Positions 1 through 8,889 of a stretch of 64,000 bases of DNA are shown piece by piece. The stretch comes from Bog-473 sp963809715 (GTDB lineage: Bacteria > Actinomycetota > Acidimicrobiia > Acidimicrobiales > RAAP-2), in contig CAWEKO010000003.1 of the NCBI GenBank assembly GCA_963809715.1, positions 620,001-684,000 on the forward strand, given 5' to 3'. A model generated the notes under the pieces. It was not told where the DNA came from. It did no database searches and was given only the letters and a program-made list of their open reading frames with translations. A program made the translations under genes and the position numbers. The first letter of the stretch is position 1, and every line of letters starts with the position of its first letter.

Positions 1-177
1 GAGGTGTTCCCACTCGACGAGGAGCAGGAAGCAGCTCGATCGTTCGATGCCGCGCTCGACCCGGAGGGAGACGAATCCCGGGCTGGAGGCGATGAGAGCC
101 TTGGCCCGCTCCATGGCGTCGAGGAACTCCCCTTCGCGTCCGGGAACGACGTCGAGGAGTGCGTGCTCGGTGATCAC
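1..177 (-). CDS. Antibiotic biosynthesis monooxygenase-like (ABM) protein, C-terminus cut by window edge
   Basis: Only the first 59 codons are present. A GTG start at 177 overlaps the TGA of the upstream M20 gene in a GTGA junction, so the two are translationally coupled. The reading begins VITEHALLDVVPG, continues with EFLDAMERAKALIASSPGF and ends at LLLVEWEHL. This is the usual first half of the ABM ferredoxin-like fold: beta strand, helix, the 'PGF' turn, then a strand ending in a W-E/D-H type motif. ABM proteins are about 100 residues and act as small oxygenases or as polypeptides of unknown role. Substrate is unknown. The family call rests on pattern alone. Confidence 0.7.
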   Translation of the reverse strand, partial: MITEHALLDVVPGREGEFLDAMERAKALIASSPGFVSLRVERGIERSSCFLLLVEWEHL

Positions 178-1343
178 ACCCGAGCGAGCAGGTGGGCCCG
201 CAGGTCGGGGTTGGAGGCGGCGTCGATCGCCGTCCAGGCCAGCGCGATCGCGCCGTCCCGCACGGCGGCATCGGCCGAGGCCGTCACGCAGGCGGCAGCA
301 AACTCCTTCTGGTGGTTCACGGCCCCATTCGTCTCAATGCCGATGAGCGGATGGATCGTGGGGACGGCGAGTGAGACATTCGCCATGTCGGTCGACAACG
401 TCGGAAGTGGCGTGTCGGCGTCGTCCGCCTCGAAGTGGCGGCCGAGCGATTCCGCGTTGGCCCGGTAGGCGGCCTGCAAACCCGGATCCGTCTCCATGTG
501 CGAGTAGATCGGGGAGAGTTCCACATAGCCGAGGGTGCAACCGCTGGCCAGGGCGCCGGCCTCGAAGCAGGCCTCCACCCTCCGCCGTAGGGCACGCAGC
601 CCGTCATAGGTGGGCGAGCGCACCATGTACCGAGCGGTGATCGATCCCGGAATGACGTTGGCCGCGCCGGGACTGCGTGTGACCACGCCGTGCACCTGGT
701 CACCGGGGGGCAATTGTTGGCGGAGCAGTCCGAGCGCGACCTGGGACACGGTCAGCGCGTCTTGCGCGTTGACTCCTTCCCACGGTGCCGCCGAGGCGTG
801 GGCCTCTCGGCCGGTGTAGGTCACGTCGAAATGCGCGACGGCCAGGCACCGCGCGACGAGACGCTCGGTCGGCCAGGGGTGGACCATCATGGCGGCGTGC
901 ACGCCGGTGAAGGCGCCGCGCTCGAGCATGAGGATCTTCCCGCCCCCGCCCTCCTCGGCCGGGGTGCCGAGCACGCGGACGCTGAGGCCGACCTCGTCGG
1001 CCACCTCGGCCAGGGCCAGACCGGCCCCCACCGCCGTCGCCGCGATGATGTTGTGGCCGCAGGCATGGCCGACATCGGGGAGCGCGTCGTATTCGGCGCA
1101 GACGGCAACCGTGAGCTCGCCGGACCCGGAGCGCGATTCGACCGCCGTTGCGAGCTCGTACACGCCCTCTTTTGCTTCGAGCCCACCGGCACGCAGGGCC
1201 TCGGCTACCGCGTGGGCGGAGGCCGTCTCGTCGTAGCAGAGCTCAGGGTGTGCGTGGACGAAGTGGCTGAGCGAGACGAGGTCGTCGAGGTGGCGGTCGA
1301 CGGCGGCGGCCGCCACTTCCTTTGCCGACGAAGGGCTCGACAC
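174..1343 (-). CDS. M20 family metallopeptidase / amidohydrolase
   Basis: A 389-residue zinc hydrolase of the M20 amidohydrolase branch (AbgB/PM20D2-like), acting in the cytosol on N-acyl amino acids or small peptides. Visible signatures are HAHPELCYDE near the N-terminus, the metal-binding AEYDALPDVGHACGHN segment (D and H ligands), the TPAEEGGGGK motif with the catalytic Glu pair, and a dimerisation-domain motif GREAHASAAPWEG. Length fits the family. The GTG start at 1343 lies directly against the TAG stop of the carboxylase gene, so the genes are co-transcribed. The exact substrate cannot be read from sequence; amidohydrolase is safer than peptidase. Confidence 0.88.
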   Translation of the reverse strand: MSSPSSAKEVAAAAVDRHLDDLVSLSHFVHAHPELCYDETASAHAVAEALRAGGLEAKEGVYELATAVESRSGSGELTVAVCAEYDALPDVGHACGHNIIAATAVGAGLALAEVADEVGLSVRVLGTPAEEGGGGKILMLERGAFTGVHAAMMVHPWPTERLVARCLAVAHFDVTYTGREAHASAAPWEGVNAQDALTVSQVALGLLRQQLPPGDQVHGVVTRSPGAANVIPGSITARYMVRSPTYDGLRALRRRVEACFEAGALASGCTLGYVELSPIYSHMETDPGLQAAYRANAESLGRHFEADDADTPLPTLSTDMANVSLAVPTIHPLIGIETNGAVNHQKEFAAACVTASADAAVRDGAIALAWTAIDAASNPDLRAHLLARV

Positions 1344-3104
1344 CTACTCGATGACCGCCACGATGTCGCCGGCCCCGACGGAGTCTCCTGCGCTCACTCG
1401 GATTTCCTTCACGACGCCGTCCTTCTCGGCCGCCACTGCGTTCTCCATCTTCATCGCCTCGAGGAGGCAGATCGACTGGCCGACTTCCACCACGTCGCCC
1501 ACGGCGACCAGGAGCTTCACGATTGTTCCCTGCATGGGCACGATCACCTGACCCGAGCCGGTTCCCGCCACGGCGTGGCTCGACGCCCGCTTGGGTCGGC
1601 CCGCGGGGCGAGCCGACGACGCCGACGGGCCCAGGTCGGGGACCCAGAGTCGCACCGAATAGCGCCGGCCATCGACCTCGGCCGTGACGTCGCGCTGCAC
1701 GGTCGGGACCTCATCGTCACCGGCTACGGGGGCGACCCCGGCGACCGGAACGCTGAGACCGCTGAGGTCGAGCGTGTCCTCGACCCACTTGGTCGAGTAC
1801 TCCACGTTGGCGAAGTCGGGGTGGCTCAGGATCGCCTGGTGGGCCGGCAGCGTGGTGGCCACGCCGGTGATCGTTGTCTCCCCGATGGCACGCAACATGC
1901 GACGCCGGGCCGCCTCGCGGTCGGGGGCCCAGACGATGAGCTTGGCGATCAGGTTGTCGTAGTACTGGGAGACGGTGTCACCGGACTCGTAGCCGCTGTC
2001 GAGGCGCACGCCCGGACCCGACGGCTGATGGAACGTGGCGATCGTGCCGGGCGAGGGCGAAAAGCGACCACCGCTCGGGTCTTCCGCATTGATGCGGACC
2101 TCGATGGCGTGGCCGTTGCGGGCGATGTCCTTCTGGGTGAAGTCGATCGCGTGGCCCGATGCGATGCGGATCTGCCAGGCCACCAGGTCGAGACCGGTGA
2201 CCAGTTCGGTGACCGGATGCTCCACCTGGAGCCGGGTGTTCATTTCGAGGAAGTAGAACTCGCCGTCCTGAAAGAGGAACTCGACCGTGCCCGCGTTGTA
2301 GTACCCGCAGGCTTGCGAGACCCGCACCGCGGCCTCGCCCATGGCCTGGCGCACCTCGTCGGGAAAGGCGGGCGCGGGGCTCTCCTCCACCAGCTTCTGG
2401 TGTCGACGCTGGGCCGAGCAGTCCCGCTCGCCCAACCAGAGGGTGTTGCCGTGCGTATCGGCCAGCACCTGCATCTCGACGTGGCGGGGCCACGACAGGT
2501 ACCGCTCGAGGTAGATCTCGGGACGGCCGAAGTAGGCCTGGGCCTCGCGGGCGGCCGACTCCATGGCGTCGGCCGCCTCGTCGGGCGAGTTCACGACCTT
2601 CATGCCGCGCCCACCGCCGCCGTAAGCGGCCTTGATCGCCACCGGCCAGCCGTGTTCGGTCCCGAACGACACGACTTCGTCCGGCGACGTGAGGGGCTCG
2701 GACCGCCCGGGTACTCCGACCACCCCGGCTTTCTCTGCAGCCAGGCGCGAGCTGATCTTGTCGCCCATGACCTCGATGGCTTCGGGAGGCGGGCCGATGA
2801 AGGTGACCCCCCGGTCGGTGATGGCCCGGGCGAAGTCCGTGTTCTCGGAGAAGAAGCCATAGCCCGGGTGGACCCCGTCGGCCCCGCTCTGCTCGATGGC
2901 GTCCAGGATGGCTTCGGTGTTGAGATAGCTCTCGGCCGCCGTCTCGCCACCGAGCGAGTAGGCCTCGTCCGCCATGCGCACGTGGAGGGCGTCGCGGTCA
3001 AGGTTCGAATAGACGGCTACCGTCCCGATCCCCATCTCGCGGCACGTCCGAATTACCCGGACGGCGATCTCGCCGCGGTTCGCAATCAGGATCTTCTGGA
3101 GCAC
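1344..3104 (-). CDS. Acyl-CoA carboxylase alpha subunit: fused biotin carboxylase and biotin carrier domain (AccA3-like)
   Basis: This 586-residue protein carboxylates its own biotin using ATP and bicarbonate and passes the carboxyl group to a separate beta subunit not seen here. It supplies malonyl- or methylmalonyl-type CoA for lipid synthesis. Domains run from the biotin carboxylase N-lobe (ILIANRGEIAVRVIRTCREMG), through the ATP-grasp core with glycine-rich loop AAYGGGGRGMKVV and catalytic EMNTRLQVEHPVTE, to a C-terminal biotinyl domain. The biotin site EAMKMENA puts the modified Lys near residue 552. Actinobacterial alpha subunits have this fused layout and length. The GTG start at 3104 has an upstream GGAGG. 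It is divergent from the biotin ligase that should modify it, with only about 58 bp between the starts. Confidence 0.95.
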   Translation of the reverse strand: MLQKILIANRGEIAVRVIRTCREMGIGTVAVYSNLDRDALHVRMADEAYSLGGETAAESYLNTEAILDAIEQSGADGVHPGYGFFSENTDFARAITDRGVTFIGPPPEAIEVMGDKISSRLAAEKAGVVGVPGRSEPLTSPDEVVSFGTEHGWPVAIKAAYGGGGRGMKVVNSPDEAADAMESAAREAQAYFGRPEIYLERYLSWPRHVEMQVLADTHGNTLWLGERDCSAQRRHQKLVEESPAPAFPDEVRQAMGEAAVRVSQACGYYNAGTVEFLFQDGEFYFLEMNTRLQVEHPVTELVTGLDLVAWQIRIASGHAIDFTQKDIARNGHAIEVRINAEDPSGGRFSPSPGTIATFHQPSGPGVRLDSGYESGDTVSQYYDNLIAKLIVWAPDREAARRRMLRAIGETTITGVATTLPAHQAILSHPDFANVEYSTKWVEDTLDLSGLSVPVAGVAPVAGDDEVPTVQRDVTAEVDGRRYSVRLWVPDLGPSASSARPAGRPKRASSHAVAGTGSGQVIVPMQGTIVKLLVAVGDVVEVGQSICLLEAMKMENAVAAEKDGVVKEIRVSAGDSVGAGDIVAVIE

Positions 3105-3162
3105 GCTGGGCCTTTCCTCCGCTCGGGGCTCTCACAATTGCACGCGCCGTATGGTCTGTGCC

Positions 3163-3906
3163 ATGTGGGCAGGGGAATGGCAGGTCCGTCGGTTCGAGGA
3201 GATCGACTCGACCAACTCGTACCTGCTCGAGCGCGCCCGCCAGGGGGATCCTGCAGGGCTGGTGGCCGTGGCCGATCACCAGACGGCGGGGCGCGGACGC
3301 CTCGATCGGCGCTGGGAGTCGCCGCCAGGCGCCAACCTGCTGGCCTCTGTGCTCCTCCGCCCCGGCTGCAGCGCCGACGACCTGCACTTGTGCACGGGAG
3401 CCCTGGGCCTCTCGGCTCTGGATGCCTGTGCCGAGGTGGCCGGGGTCGAGGCACAGCTCAAATGGCCCAACGACCTGCTGGTGGGGACCGCCAAGCTGGC
3501 CGGGGTCCTGGCCGAGGCCGAATTCTCCGCCAGCCCGCCGGCCGTGGTGGCGGGCATCGGGGTCAACGTCGCCTGGCCGGGGCCCCCGGACGCCGGAGGC
3601 GCCTGCCTCGACGAACTGAGCGAGCGTCCATCGCCGATCGACCACATGATTCTGCTCGAGCACCTGCTGGCCGCCCTGGCCGACCGCTTGCCCCTGCTCG
3701 ATGAGGCCGTCGGCCGCCGGAGGTTGGCGGACGAGGTCCGGGCCCGCTGTGCGACCATCGGCCAGGAAGTCCTGGTGGTCCTGCCCACCGAGGAGTTCTC
3801 GGGGCGGGCTGTCGCCATCGACGACGCCGGCCGGCTGCTGGTCAGCACGAATGTGGGGCAACGGGCGGTCACGGCCGGTGACGTGACGCACGTCCGAGCC
3901 CTCTGA
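3163..3906 (+). CDS. birA: Biotin--[acetyl-CoA-carboxylase] ligase, monofunctional
   Basis: A 247-residue biotin protein ligase that makes biotinyl-AMP and attaches biotin to the carrier lysine of carboxylases. The ligase signature GRGRLDRRWESPPGANL binds biotin/AMP, followed by KWPNDLLVGTAKLAGVL with the key lysines and GIGVNV. A short C-terminal beta domain follows (FSGRAVAIDDAGRLLV). There is no N-terminal winged helix, so it cannot act as a BirA-type repressor. The ATG at 3163 (MWAGEWQVRRF) is preferred; an in-frame ATG at 3151 would add four residues. Its position opposite the carboxylase alpha subunit gene supports the role. Confidence 0.94.
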   Translation: MWAGEWQVRRFEEIDSTNSYLLERARQGDPAGLVAVADHQTAGRGRLDRRWESPPGANLLASVLLRPGCSADDLHLCTGALGLSALDACAEVAGVEAQLKWPNDLLVGTAKLAGVLAEAEFSASPPAVVAGIGVNVAWPGPPDAGGACLDELSERPSPIDHMILLEHLLAALADRLPLLDEAVGRRRLADEVRARCATIGQEVLVVLPTEEFSGRAVAIDDAGRLLVSTNVGQRAVTAGDVTHVRAL

Positions 3907-3935
3907 GCTGGGAGCGCTCTGGGGCCCGGGCTAAC

Positions 3936-4958
3936 ATGAGCGGTCATATGCGCCTTCTCGTCACGGGAGGTGCCGGTTTCATCGGGTCGAATTTCGCTCG
4001 TTACTGGGTGGAGCAGCACCCCGAGGACCATGTCGTCGTCTACGACGTGCTCACCTATGCCGGCAACCGACCCAACCTGTCCGAGATCGAAGACCGGATC
4101 GTGTTCGTCCAGGGAGACATCTGTGATCCCGCGGCGGCCGAGAAGGCACTCCGGGGCGAAGGGATCGATACCGTCGTCCACTTCGCCGCCGAGTCGCACA
4201 ACTCCTTGGCCGTGCTCAACCCGGGGCTCTTCTTCCGTACCAACGTGCTGGGCACCCAGACCATGCTCGAGGCCGCCCGCCAGGTCGGGGTGACTCGCTT
4301 CCACCACGTGTCGACCTGTGAGGTCTACGGGGACCTGCCCCTCGACGCCGACGAGGCCTTCACGGAGGAGTCGCCCTATCGCCCGCGCACCCCGTACAAC
4401 GCCTCGAAGGCGGGAGCGGACCACGCGGTGCGGGCCTACGCCGAGACGTACGAGCTGCCGATCACCATCACCAACTGTGCCAACAACTACGGGCCCTACC
4501 AGTTCCCCGAGAAATTGATCCCGCACTTCTGTGCGCTCGCCCTCGACGACAAGGCGCTCACCCTCTACGCCAGCACGGAGAACCGCCGTGAGTGGCTGCA
4601 CGTGATCGACCACTGCACGGCCATCGACGCCGTACTGGCCCGGGGCAAGGTCGGTGAGACCTACCACGTTGGCAGCGGTGTCGAGGCCTCCATCATGGAG
4701 GTGGCCGACCACATCCTTGCCGCGCTCGGCAAGCCGGAGTCGCTCAAGACGATCGTGCCGGACCGGCCGGGTCACGACCGGCGCTACGTACTCGACTCTT
4801 CGAAGCTCCGGGCCGAGCTCGGTTGGCAGCCGTCCGTCGACTGGAAGCTGGGCCTGGCCGACACCGTGTCGTGGTACGCCGAGCACCGCGAATGGTGGGA
4901 GCCGTTGATGGCCCGGGCGCCCGTAGTCGAAGGCGCCTGGGGGTCCCAGAAGAGCTGA
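3936..4958 (+). CDS. rfbB: dTDP-glucose 4,6-dehydratase-like SDR
   Basis: First gene of a tight sugar operon. The 340-residue extended SDR has GGAGFIGSN for NAD binding, the catalytic YNASK pair (Tyr154/Lys158) and substrate-loop features NNYGPYQFPEKLIP and NRREWLHVIDH. It should convert dTDP-glucose to dTDP-4-keto-6-deoxyglucose, step two of dTDP-rhamnose synthesis. Oddly, the catalytic Thr-Asp-Glu triad of RmlB reads STCEVYG, with Cys128 where the general-acid Asp normally lies, and the usual AAESHVDRS segment reads AAESHNSLA. It may belong to a divergent dehydratase subgroup. The start could also be the ATG at 3948 (MRLLVTGGAGF). A reductase gene follows after 5 bp. Confidence 0.85.
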   Translation: MSGHMRLLVTGGAGFIGSNFARYWVEQHPEDHVVVYDVLTYAGNRPNLSEIEDRIVFVQGDICDPAAAEKALRGEGIDTVVHFAAESHNSLAVLNPGLFFRTNVLGTQTMLEAARQVGVTRFHHVSTCEVYGDLPLDADEAFTEESPYRPRTPYNASKAGADHAVRAYAETYELPITITNCANNYGPYQFPEKLIPHFCALALDDKALTLYASTENRREWLHVIDHCTAIDAVLARGKVGETYHVGSGVEASIMEVADHILAALGKPESLKTIVPDRPGHDRRYVLDSSKLRAELGWQPSVDWKLGLADTVSWYAEHREWWEPLMARAPVVEGAWGSQKS

Positions 4959-4963
4959 GTTCC

Positions 4964-5888
4964 GTGCGGATACTGATCACCGGTGCCGACGGCCAGCTCG
5001 GGCGCGACCTGCGCGACTGCCTCCGGGGTACCGTGCCGCTCGGCGGACTCCGGTGCGCCCTGCTCGGCCCCGAAGGTCCTCGAGCTGGCGTCGAACACGA
5101 GGTGTTGGCCACCGACGTCCACAACATGAAGGTCGACGACCGCGACGCGGTCCTCCACACCTTCATGTCGTTCCGGCCCGAGTTGGTCCTGCACGGCGGC
5201 GCGCTGACCGCAGTCGACCTGTGCGAGAGCGAGGTCGACCTGGCCTATGCGGTCAACGCCGTCGGGACCCGAAACGTGGCCGAGGCGGCAGCGCTCGTCG
5301 GTGCGCACGTGGTCTACGTGTCCACCGACTATGTCTTCGACGGGACCTCGCCGCGTCCCTACCGGGAATGGGACCAGCCCAACCCGGCGTCTGTCTACGG
5401 CGCATCGAAGCTGGGTGGCGAGCGCGAGTTGCGGCCAGGATCCACCATCGTTCGTACGAGCTGGGTCAATGGCGCCCACGGGTGCCAACATGGTGGGGAC
5501 GGCTCTACGACTCGCCGGTGGGGACGGTGAGCTTCGCTTCGTCGACGACCAGCACGGGTCGCCGACCTTCACCGCCGACCTGGCTCCGGCCATCGTGACC
5601 CTCGGCCTCGACCGCCGGCCGGGGATCTTCCACGTGACCAACTCGGGGTCGACGACCTGGTGGGGTTTCGTGCGGGCAGTCCTCGAGGAGGCAGGGGCGG
5701 ATCCCGAGCGAGTCAAGCCGATCACCACGGCCGAACTCGACCCTCCTCGTCCGGCGCCCCGCCCGGCCAACTCCGTGCTCGACAACATGGCCCTCCGCCT
5801 GGGCGGCCTGCCTGCGCTGCCGGACTGGCGCCACAGCCTGGCCCGCCTGGTGCCCGTCATGCAGTCCGCGGCACGCACCTCGGCGTGA
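4964..5888 (+). pseudogene. rfbD: dTDP-4-dehydrorhamnose reductase, interrupted by a +1 frameshift
   Basis: The frame opens with GTG at 4964 (VRILITGADGQLGRDL), carries STDYVFDG and catalytic YGASK, and is intact to RTSWVNGAHG. It then loses homology and stops at 5530. The normal continuation, ANMVGTALRLAGG and RFVDDQHGSPTF, is found in the next frame and ends at 5888. Removing one base, most simply the T at 5483, restores a reductase of about 307 residues. The product would make dTDP-L-rhamnose. Both halves are well conserved, so this is either a sequencing error or a very recent mutation. The restored stop overlaps the next start (GTGA), as in an intact operon. Confidence 0.88.
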
Positions 5889-7201
5889 CGTCCCGGGGAA
5901 CGGGTCGCGACCCGCGCGCAGTTGCCGTCATCGGGGCGGGCTATGTCGGGCTGCCCACGGCGGCCACCCTGGCCCATTTCGGCCACACCGTGGTCCTGGC
6001 CGAGCGTGATGGGACCAAGCTGGCCCTGCTGCGCCTTGGGCGCCTGCCGATCGTCGAGGCGGGTCTGGACGACCTGGTCGCCGAAGGGGTGGCTGCCGGT
6101 CGGCTCTCGTTCACCGACTCAGCGGTCGAGGCGGTGGCCGGCGCGGACTTCGTCTTTCTCTGCGTTCCGACGCCCCAGCGGGCCGACGGTTCGGCCGACG
6201 TCTCCTATGTGCAGGCCGCAGCCAAGGAGATCGCCACTCACCTCACCCCTGACGCCATCGTCGTGAACAAGTCGACCGTGCCCGTGGGCTCGGCCTCGCT
6301 GGTCGACCAGATGATCGGCCGGTCCGACATCAGGGTCGTCTCGAACCCCGAATTCCTCCGTGAGGGCACGGCCGTGCGCGACAGCCTCAACCCCGACCGC
6401 ATCGTGGTGGGGGCGGACGACCCGGCCTCCGCGGCCAGCGTGGGTGAGCTCTTCTGGGCCACCGGGGCACCGCTCATCGTGACCGACACGACGACTTCGG
6501 AGACCATCAAGTACGCGTCGAATGCGTTCCTGGCCACCAAGCTGAGCTTTGTGAACGCGCTGGCCGGGCTCTGCGAGGAGGTGGGCGCGGACGCTCGTGA
6601 CGTCTTGCTGGGTCTCGGCTACGACAAGCGCATCGGTTTCGAGTTCCTCCGTCCGGGTCCGGGCTGGGGTGGTTCCTGCCTGCCCAAGGACACCCGTGCT
6701 CTTCTGCACATCGCTGACACCGCCGGCTATGACTTCTCCCTGCTGGCCGGCACCATCGCGTCGAACGAAGAGCAGCTGGCCCGCGTGGTGGGCAAGGTCG
6801 AGGCTGCGGCCGGCGGCACGTTGGACGGAGTGGCTGTGGCCGTCTGGGGCCTGACCTTCAAGGCCAACACGGACGATCGGCGCGACTCACCCAGTGTGCT
6901 CGTGACCCGGCGCCTGCTCGAACTCGGAGCCCACGTCCAGGCTTTTGACCCGACCGTCCCCCCACAGGAGGACACACCCGAGGACCTGCGTGGTGTGGAG
7001 CTCAAAGGCGACCCTTACGAGGCCGTGGCGGGGGCCCAGGTGCTTGTCGTCCTGACCGAATGGGACACCTTCCGCTGGTTGGACTACACCCGGGTGCACG
7101 CGGACATGGCCGTGCCGGCCATCGTCGACGCCCGCAACCTCCTCGACCCGGCGGCCGTCCGCCGCATCGGATTCAGCTACTCGGGCATCGGTCGACGATG
7201 A
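5885..7201 (+). CDS. ugd: UDP-glucose 6-dehydrogenase family protein
   Basis: A 438-residue nucleotide-sugar dehydrogenase that performs two NAD-dependent oxidations of UDP-glucose to UDP-glucuronate. The N-terminal Rossmann motif is VIGAGYVGLPTAATLA. The middle domain has the family's STVPVGS and NPEFLREG motifs, and the catalytic Cys lies in GWGGSCLPKDTRAL. A C-terminal UDP-binding domain contains WGLTFKANTDDRRDSPS. The GTG start at 5885 is set by the overlap with the reductase stop and by the Rossmann motif starting shortly after; a longer upstream reading is out of place. GDP-mannose dehydrogenase is the alternative, but the next gene, a UDP-glucuronate decarboxylase-like enzyme, favours UDP-glucose. 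Confidence 0.9.
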   Translation: MTSRGTGRDPRAVAVIGAGYVGLPTAATLAHFGHTVVLAERDGTKLALLRLGRLPIVEAGLDDLVAEGVAAGRLSFTDSAVEAVAGADFVFLCVPTPQRADGSADVSYVQAAAKEIATHLTPDAIVVNKSTVPVGSASLVDQMIGRSDIRVVSNPEFLREGTAVRDSLNPDRIVVGADDPASAASVGELFWATGAPLIVTDTTTSETIKYASNAFLATKLSFVNALAGLCEEVGADARDVLLGLGYDKRIGFEFLRPGPGWGGSCLPKDTRALLHIADTAGYDFSLLAGTIASNEEQLARVVGKVEAAAGGTLDGVAVAVWGLTFKANTDDRRDSPSVLVTRRLLELGAHVQAFDPTVPPQEDTPEDLRGVELKGDPYEAVAGAQVLVVLTEWDTFRWLDYTRVHADMAVPAIVDARNLLDPAAVRRIGFSYSGIGRR

Positions 7202-8145
7202 GCCGCGTCGTGGTGGCCGGCGGGGCCGGCTTTCTCGGGTCGCATCTCTGTGACCGCCTGATCGAGCGGGGGGACTCCGTGGTCTGCCTCGACGACCTCT
7301 CGACCGGGTCGGAGGAGAACGTCTCGCACCTGCTGTCGCACGACCGCTTCCGGCTCGTGGTCACCGACGTCAGTGAGAAGGTCGAGCTGGGCGATGACGA
7401 CCCGGTCGACGCCGTGTGCAACCTGGCCTCGCCGGCGTCGCCGCCGGCCTACCTCGCCCGCCCGCTCCAGACGCTGGCCGTGGGCAGTGAGGGCACACGC
7501 CGACTCCTGGAGCTGGCCCGCAAGCACGAGGCCCGCTTCCTTCTGGCCAGCACGAGCGAGATCTACGGCGACCCCACGGTGCATCCTCAGGTCGAGAGCT
7601 ACCGGGGCAATGTCGACCCGACCGGACCGCGCAGTGTCTACGACGAGGCCAAGCGTTTCGCCGAAAGTCTCACCATGGCCATGGCGCGCACCCACGGGGT
7701 CAACGTGGCCATCGTCCGCATCTTCAACACCTACGGACCTCGTCTTTCGCCGGGAGACGGACGGGTCGTGTCGAACTTCGTGGTCCAGGCACTGCGGGGC
7801 GACCCCATCACCGTCTACGGCGACGGGTCCCAGACGCGCAGCCTCTGCTTCGTCGACGACGAGGTCCGAGGATTGCTGGCCCTCCTCGACTCGTCGCTCA
7901 CCGGCCCGGTGAACATCGGGAACCCGGACGAACGAACGGTCCTGGACTTGGCCAAGCTGGTACTGGAGGTCACGGCGTCGTCGTCGGAGGTCGTCTTCGA
8001 GCCGCTGCCCACCGACGATCCCACCCGGCGCTGCCCCGACATCACACTGGCCCGCATTGAGTTGGGTTGGGAGCCACGGGTCGAACTGCGCGATGGTCTG
8101 GCCCGCACCATGGAATGGTTCACGCAGCAGGAGGCACGAGCATGA
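7198..8145 (+). CDS. NAD-dependent epimerase, UDP-glucuronate decarboxylase-like (UXS)
   Basis: A 315-residue extended SDR beginning MSRVVVAGGAGFLGSHLCDRL. The block STSEIYGDPTVHPQ, the GNVDP/TGPRSVYDEAKR segment with catalytic Tyr and Lys, and FNTYGPRLSPGDGRVVSNF follow the UDP-xylose synthase pattern closely. It probably decarboxylates UDP-glucuronate from the preceding dehydrogenase to UDP-xylose or a 4-keto-pentose. It starts with an ATG overlapping the dehydrogenase stop by 4 bp and ends overlapping the next glycosyltransferase by 4 bp, so it is coupled on both sides. An arabinose- or other pentose-forming epimerase cannot be excluded. Confidence 0.87.
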   Translation: MSRVVVAGGAGFLGSHLCDRLIERGDSVVCLDDLSTGSEENVSHLLSHDRFRLVVTDVSEKVELGDDDPVDAVCNLASPASPPAYLARPLQTLAVGSEGTRRLLELARKHEARFLLASTSEIYGDPTVHPQVESYRGNVDPTGPRSVYDEAKRFAESLTMAMARTHGVNVAIVRIFNTYGPRLSPGDGRVVSNFVVQALRGDPITVYGDGSQTRSLCFVDDEVRGLLALLDSSLTGPVNIGNPDERTVLDLAKLVLEVTASSSEVVFEPLPTDDPTRRCPDITLARIELGWEPRVELRDGLARTMEWFTQQEARA

Positions 8146-8882
8146 CCGATATCGAGATGGAAGAGATGCCGCCGCCGCGGACCTACCGGACGCTGAGCGT
8201 GATCACGCCGGTGTTCAACGAGCGGACCACCGTGGCCGAGGTCATCCGGCGGATGCGTGCCGTCCATCTCCCCGGTTCGTTGGTGCTCCAGATCATCGTG
8301 GTCGACGACGGTTCGAGCGACGGATCCGACAAGGTGCTCGACGCCCTCGAGGACTCCACCGTGCATGTGATCCATCACAAGGTGAACCAGGGCAAGGGTG
8401 CAGCCATCCGTACGGGGCTGCGCGAGGCGCGGGGTGACCTGGTCATGATTCAGGATGCCGACCTCGAGTACGACCCCGAGGATTGGCCCCGCCTGTTCGA
8501 CCCAATCCTCCGGGGCAAGGCCCGCGTCGTCTACGGCAGCCGGTTTACGGGCGAGCACAAGAACATGCTGCCCCTGCACTGGCTGGGGAACCGGCTGCTG
8601 TCGCTCGTCACCAACGTGCTCTACAGCTCGACCCTCTCCGATATGGAGACGTGTTACAAGGTCTTCGATGCGCAGGTCCTCGAAGGGCTGACGGTGGTGT
8701 CGAACCGGTTCGACTTCGAGCCCGAGATCACAGCCAAGGTGCTCCGGCGCGGTCATCGCATTTATGAGGTGCCCATCTCGTACGCCGGGCGTGAGTTCGA
8801 CGAAGGCAAGAAGATCACGTGGCGTGACGGCGTCAGCGCGCTCAGAGCGTTGGTCAAATTCCGTTTCACCCGAGAGTACTGA
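8142..8882 (+). CDS. Family 2 glycosyltransferase, polyprenyl-phosphate sugar synthase-like (DPM1/GtrB type)
   Basis: A 246-residue GT2 enzyme. It has SVITPVFNERTTVAEVI at the start of the GT-A domain, VVDDGSSDGSDKVL, GKGAAIRTGLREARGD and the metal-binding QDADLEYDPEDW. The block SRFTGEHKNMLP and a short hydrophobic stretch NRLLSLVTNVLY follow. This set is typical of dolichyl/polyprenyl-phosphate hexose synthases that load a sugar on a lipid carrier at the inner membrane face. No C-terminal membrane helices are present. It overlaps the UXS stop by 4 bp. The donor is probably a UDP- or GDP-sugar; which one is not determinable. Confidence 0.88.
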   Translation: MTDIEMEEMPPPRTYRTLSVITPVFNERTTVAEVIRRMRAVHLPGSLVLQIIVVDDGSSDGSDKVLDALEDSTVHVIHHKVNQGKGAAIRTGLREARGDLVMIQDADLEYDPEDWPRLFDPILRGKARVVYGSRFTGEHKNMLPLHWLGNRLLSLVTNVLYSSTLSDMETCYKVFDAQVLEGLTVVSNRFDFEPEITAKVLRRGHRIYEVPISYAGREFDEGKKITWRDGVSALRALVKFRFTREY

Positions 8883-8889
8883 GGCCCGG

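Noticed and set aside
690..3704. A 1004-codon open frame antisense to the carboxylase gene
   Set aside because: High GC removes stops. The opposite strand carries clear biotin carboxylase motifs, and this reading has none.
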